From Cupriavidus neocaledonicus (GTDB lineage Bacteria > Pseudomonadota > Gammaproteobacteria > Burkholderiales > Burkholderiaceae): a stretch of DNA of 64,000 nucleotides. The DNA lies in assembly GCF_000372525.1 (NCBI RefSeq), contig NZ_AQUR01000106.1:434001-498000 (forward strand), read 5' to 3'. How positions within the stretch are numbered: position 1 is the stretch's first letter; every line of letters begins with the position of its first letter. The notes under the pieces were generated by a model that worked only from the letters and a program-made list of their open reading frames with translations, was not told the origin of the DNA and ran no database searches. This document shows positions 62,832 through 64,000 of this stretch, in pieces. Both the position numbers and the translations under genes were made by a program.

Positions 62832-64000
62832 ATGGCTCGCACGTCACCTGAAGACGCCCTTCCGCACGATCACGCCGTCCAGCACGATGGGGCGCATGGC
62901 GCCTGCCATGCGCATGATCACGATCACCACGGCCACGCTCACGACCACGACCACGCTCACGACCATACACCGGCGCCGGCCGCGTGTTGCGGCGGCGGGT
63001 GCGCGTCGACCGTCGCGCTGATGCCGCCGGCACCGGTCGCGGTACCGGCCGGCGCCCGCACCGCTACCTGGCGCATCGACGCCATGGATTGCCCGACCGA
63101 GGAAACGCTGATCCGCAACAAGCTGGGCGGCATGGCCGGCATCGCCGCGCTCGAATTCAACCTGATCCAGCGGGTGCTGACGGTGCACCACACGCTGCCG
63201 TCGGCGGAGCCGGTGGCCCGCGCCATCGAAAGCCTGGGCATGCGGCCGGTGCCGCTCAGCGCCGCGGCCGCGCAGCAAGTGCTGCCCGAAACCGCAGCGC
63301 GCAAGCCGTGGTGGCCACTGGCGCTGGCCGGTGTCGCCGCGCTGGGGGCCGAGGCCACGGAGTGGCTGGGCCTGGGTCTGCCGTGGCTGCCGGCGGTGCT
63401 GGCAGTCGCCGCGGTCGCGCTGGGCGGGCTTACTACCTACCGCAAGGGCTGGATCGCGCTGCGCAACGGCAACCTGAACATCAACGCGCTGATGAGCATC
63501 GCCGTGACTGGCGCGCTGTTGCTGCGCCAGTGGCCGGAAGCGGCGATGGTCATGGTGCTGTTCGCGCTGGCCGAGCGCATCGAGGCGGCGTCGCTGGACC
63601 GCGCCCGCCATGCCATCCGCGGCCTGATGGCGATGGCGCCGGAGCTTGCCACGGTGCGCCGCGCCGATGGCAGCTGGGACACCGTGCCGGCCGCCGGCGT
63701 GGCCGTCGGCACGCTGGTGCGGCTGCGCCCGGGCGAGCGCGTGGCGCTCGACGGCAAGGTCGTGCGCGGGCAGTCGGCGCTGGACCAGGCGCCCATCACC
63801 GGCGAAAGCGTGCCGGTCGACAAGGCCGAAGGCGATGCCCTCTACGCCGGCTCGATCAACCAGTCCGGCGAACTCGAATACACCGTGACCGCGCCCGCCA
63901 GCGACTCGACGCTGGCGCGCATCATCCACGCGGTGGAGGCCGCGCAGGGCAGCCGCGCACCCACGCAGCGCTTTGTCGACCAGTTCGCGCGCATCTACAC
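62832..64000 (+). CDS. cadA: Zn/Cd/Pb-translocating P-type ATPase (partial)
   Basis: First 389 residues of a P1B-type metal ATPase; the gene runs off the right end before the phosphorylation site. The start is ATG 62832, whose His-rich leader is in frame: about 15 His between residues 12 and 45, then the cysteine cluster AACCGGGCAS. Next comes an HMA domain with the Zn/Cd-type site RIDAMDCPTEE in place of the copper CxxC motif. Membrane helices start near 155, and the actuator domain has DQAPITGESVPVDKAEGD. Expected to export Zn, Cd or Pb from the cytoplasm. The MerR-type promoter directly upstream fits induction by these metals. Confidence 0.9.
   Translation, partial: MARTSPEDALPHDHAVQHDGAHGACHAHDHDHHGHAHDHDHAHDHTPAPAACCGGGCASTVALMPPAPVAVPAGARTATWRIDAMDCPTEETLIRNKLGGMAGIAALEFNLIQRVLTVHHTLPSAEPVARAIESLGMRPVPLSAAAAQQVLPETAARKPWWPLALAGVAALGAEATEWLGLGLPWLPAVLAVAAVALGGLTTYRKGWIALRNGNLNINALMSIAVTGALLLRQWPEAAMVMVLFALAERIEAASLDRARHAIRGLMAMAPELATVRRADGSWDTVPAAGVAVGTLVRLRPGERVALDGKVVRGQSALDQAPITGESVPVDKAEGDALYAGSINQSGELEYTVTAPASDSTLARIIHAVEAAQGSRAPTQRFVDQFARIY

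Noticed and set aside
63021-64000. ATPase start at ATG 63021
   Set aside because: The in-frame ATG at 62832 lies 34 bases after the MerR-type promoter and adds a His-rich leader typical of these ATPases.

Overview
The window is GC-rich, densely coded chromosomal DNA without rRNA, tRNA, phage genes, transposases or a CRISPR array. The gene content (oxalate and formate use, homogentisate breakdown, cyclohexanecarboxylate-type CoA degradation, an aryl-polyene-like lipid cluster, CzcRS/CadA-type metal genes) fits a beta-proteobacterium of the Burkholderiaceae, most likely Cupriavidus. That assignment is inferred from gene content and style; no database search was run.

Region 1 (1-24.7 kb) is an oxalate/formate locus. 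A GntR/FCD regulator is followed by a formyl-CoA-transferase-like paralog, a fumarylacetoacetate-hydrolase-fold enzyme and the proton-pumping transhydrogenase pntAB. Then come an oxalate/formate antiporter-type MFS gene, oxalyl-CoA decarboxylase (oxc) with formyl-CoA:oxalate CoA-transferase (frc), a lone PAS protein, a small group of membrane/SDR genes, two LysR regulators, a 72-aa membrane peptide, a second OxlT-like transporter and a two-subunit NAD-linked formate dehydrogenase (NuoE-NuoF fusion plus catalytic subunit). Oxalate would enter, be activated to oxalyl-CoA by Frc, be decarboxylated to formyl-CoA by Oxc, and the released formate oxidised to CO2 and NADH; PntAB can turn NADH into NADPH. 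A repeated operator-like sequence (TGATATATCA next to CATACCGTATG, with degenerate copies) precedes several of these transcription units, which suggests one regulon. A separate 53-bp repeated element precedes the first transporter and the LysR pair.

Region 2 (24.7-29 kb) carries a TonB-dependent siderophore receptor with a Fur-like box, an AI-2E/PerM-type permease and small DUF2188 and GYD proteins. Region 3 (29-34.1 kb) is a MarR-controlled badH-badI-aliB-aliA operon that can take cyclohexanecarboxylate towards pimeloyl-CoA; the hydratase BadK is not present. Region 4 (34.2-37.1 kb) has a DUF2917 gene, an alpha/beta hydrolase, a TetR regulator with two matching operators, and an XRE regulator. 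Region 5 (37.5-40.3 kb) is hmgA-fahA, the end of tyrosine/phenylalanine catabolism.

Region 6 (40.3-51.6 kb) is a compact lipid/polyene-type cluster resembling aryl polyene loci: hotdog dehydratase, chain-length-factor-like KS, KS, polysaccharide deacetylase, MMPL exporter, LolA-like carrier, LpxL-type acyltransferase, AMP-ligase fused to a dehydratase, and a COG4648-type membrane protein on the minus strand, with an ACP and a family-2 glycosyltransferase divergent on the plus strand. No ketoreductase is present. I rate it the best candidate for an undescribed pathway.

Region 7 (51.6-64 kb) holds a glycine-zipper lipoprotein, a 3-hydroxyisobutyrate-dehydrogenase-type enzyme, a Na+/H+ antiporter coupled to a LysR gene, a divergent hydroxyacyl-CoA dehydrogenase/BKACE operon, a secreted protein made of 14-residue repeats, an H-NS-like protein, a heavy-metal two-component system, a VOC-fold protein and the start of a Zn/Cd/Pb-type P-ATPase behind a MerR-type promoter. 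The ATPase runs off the right end.
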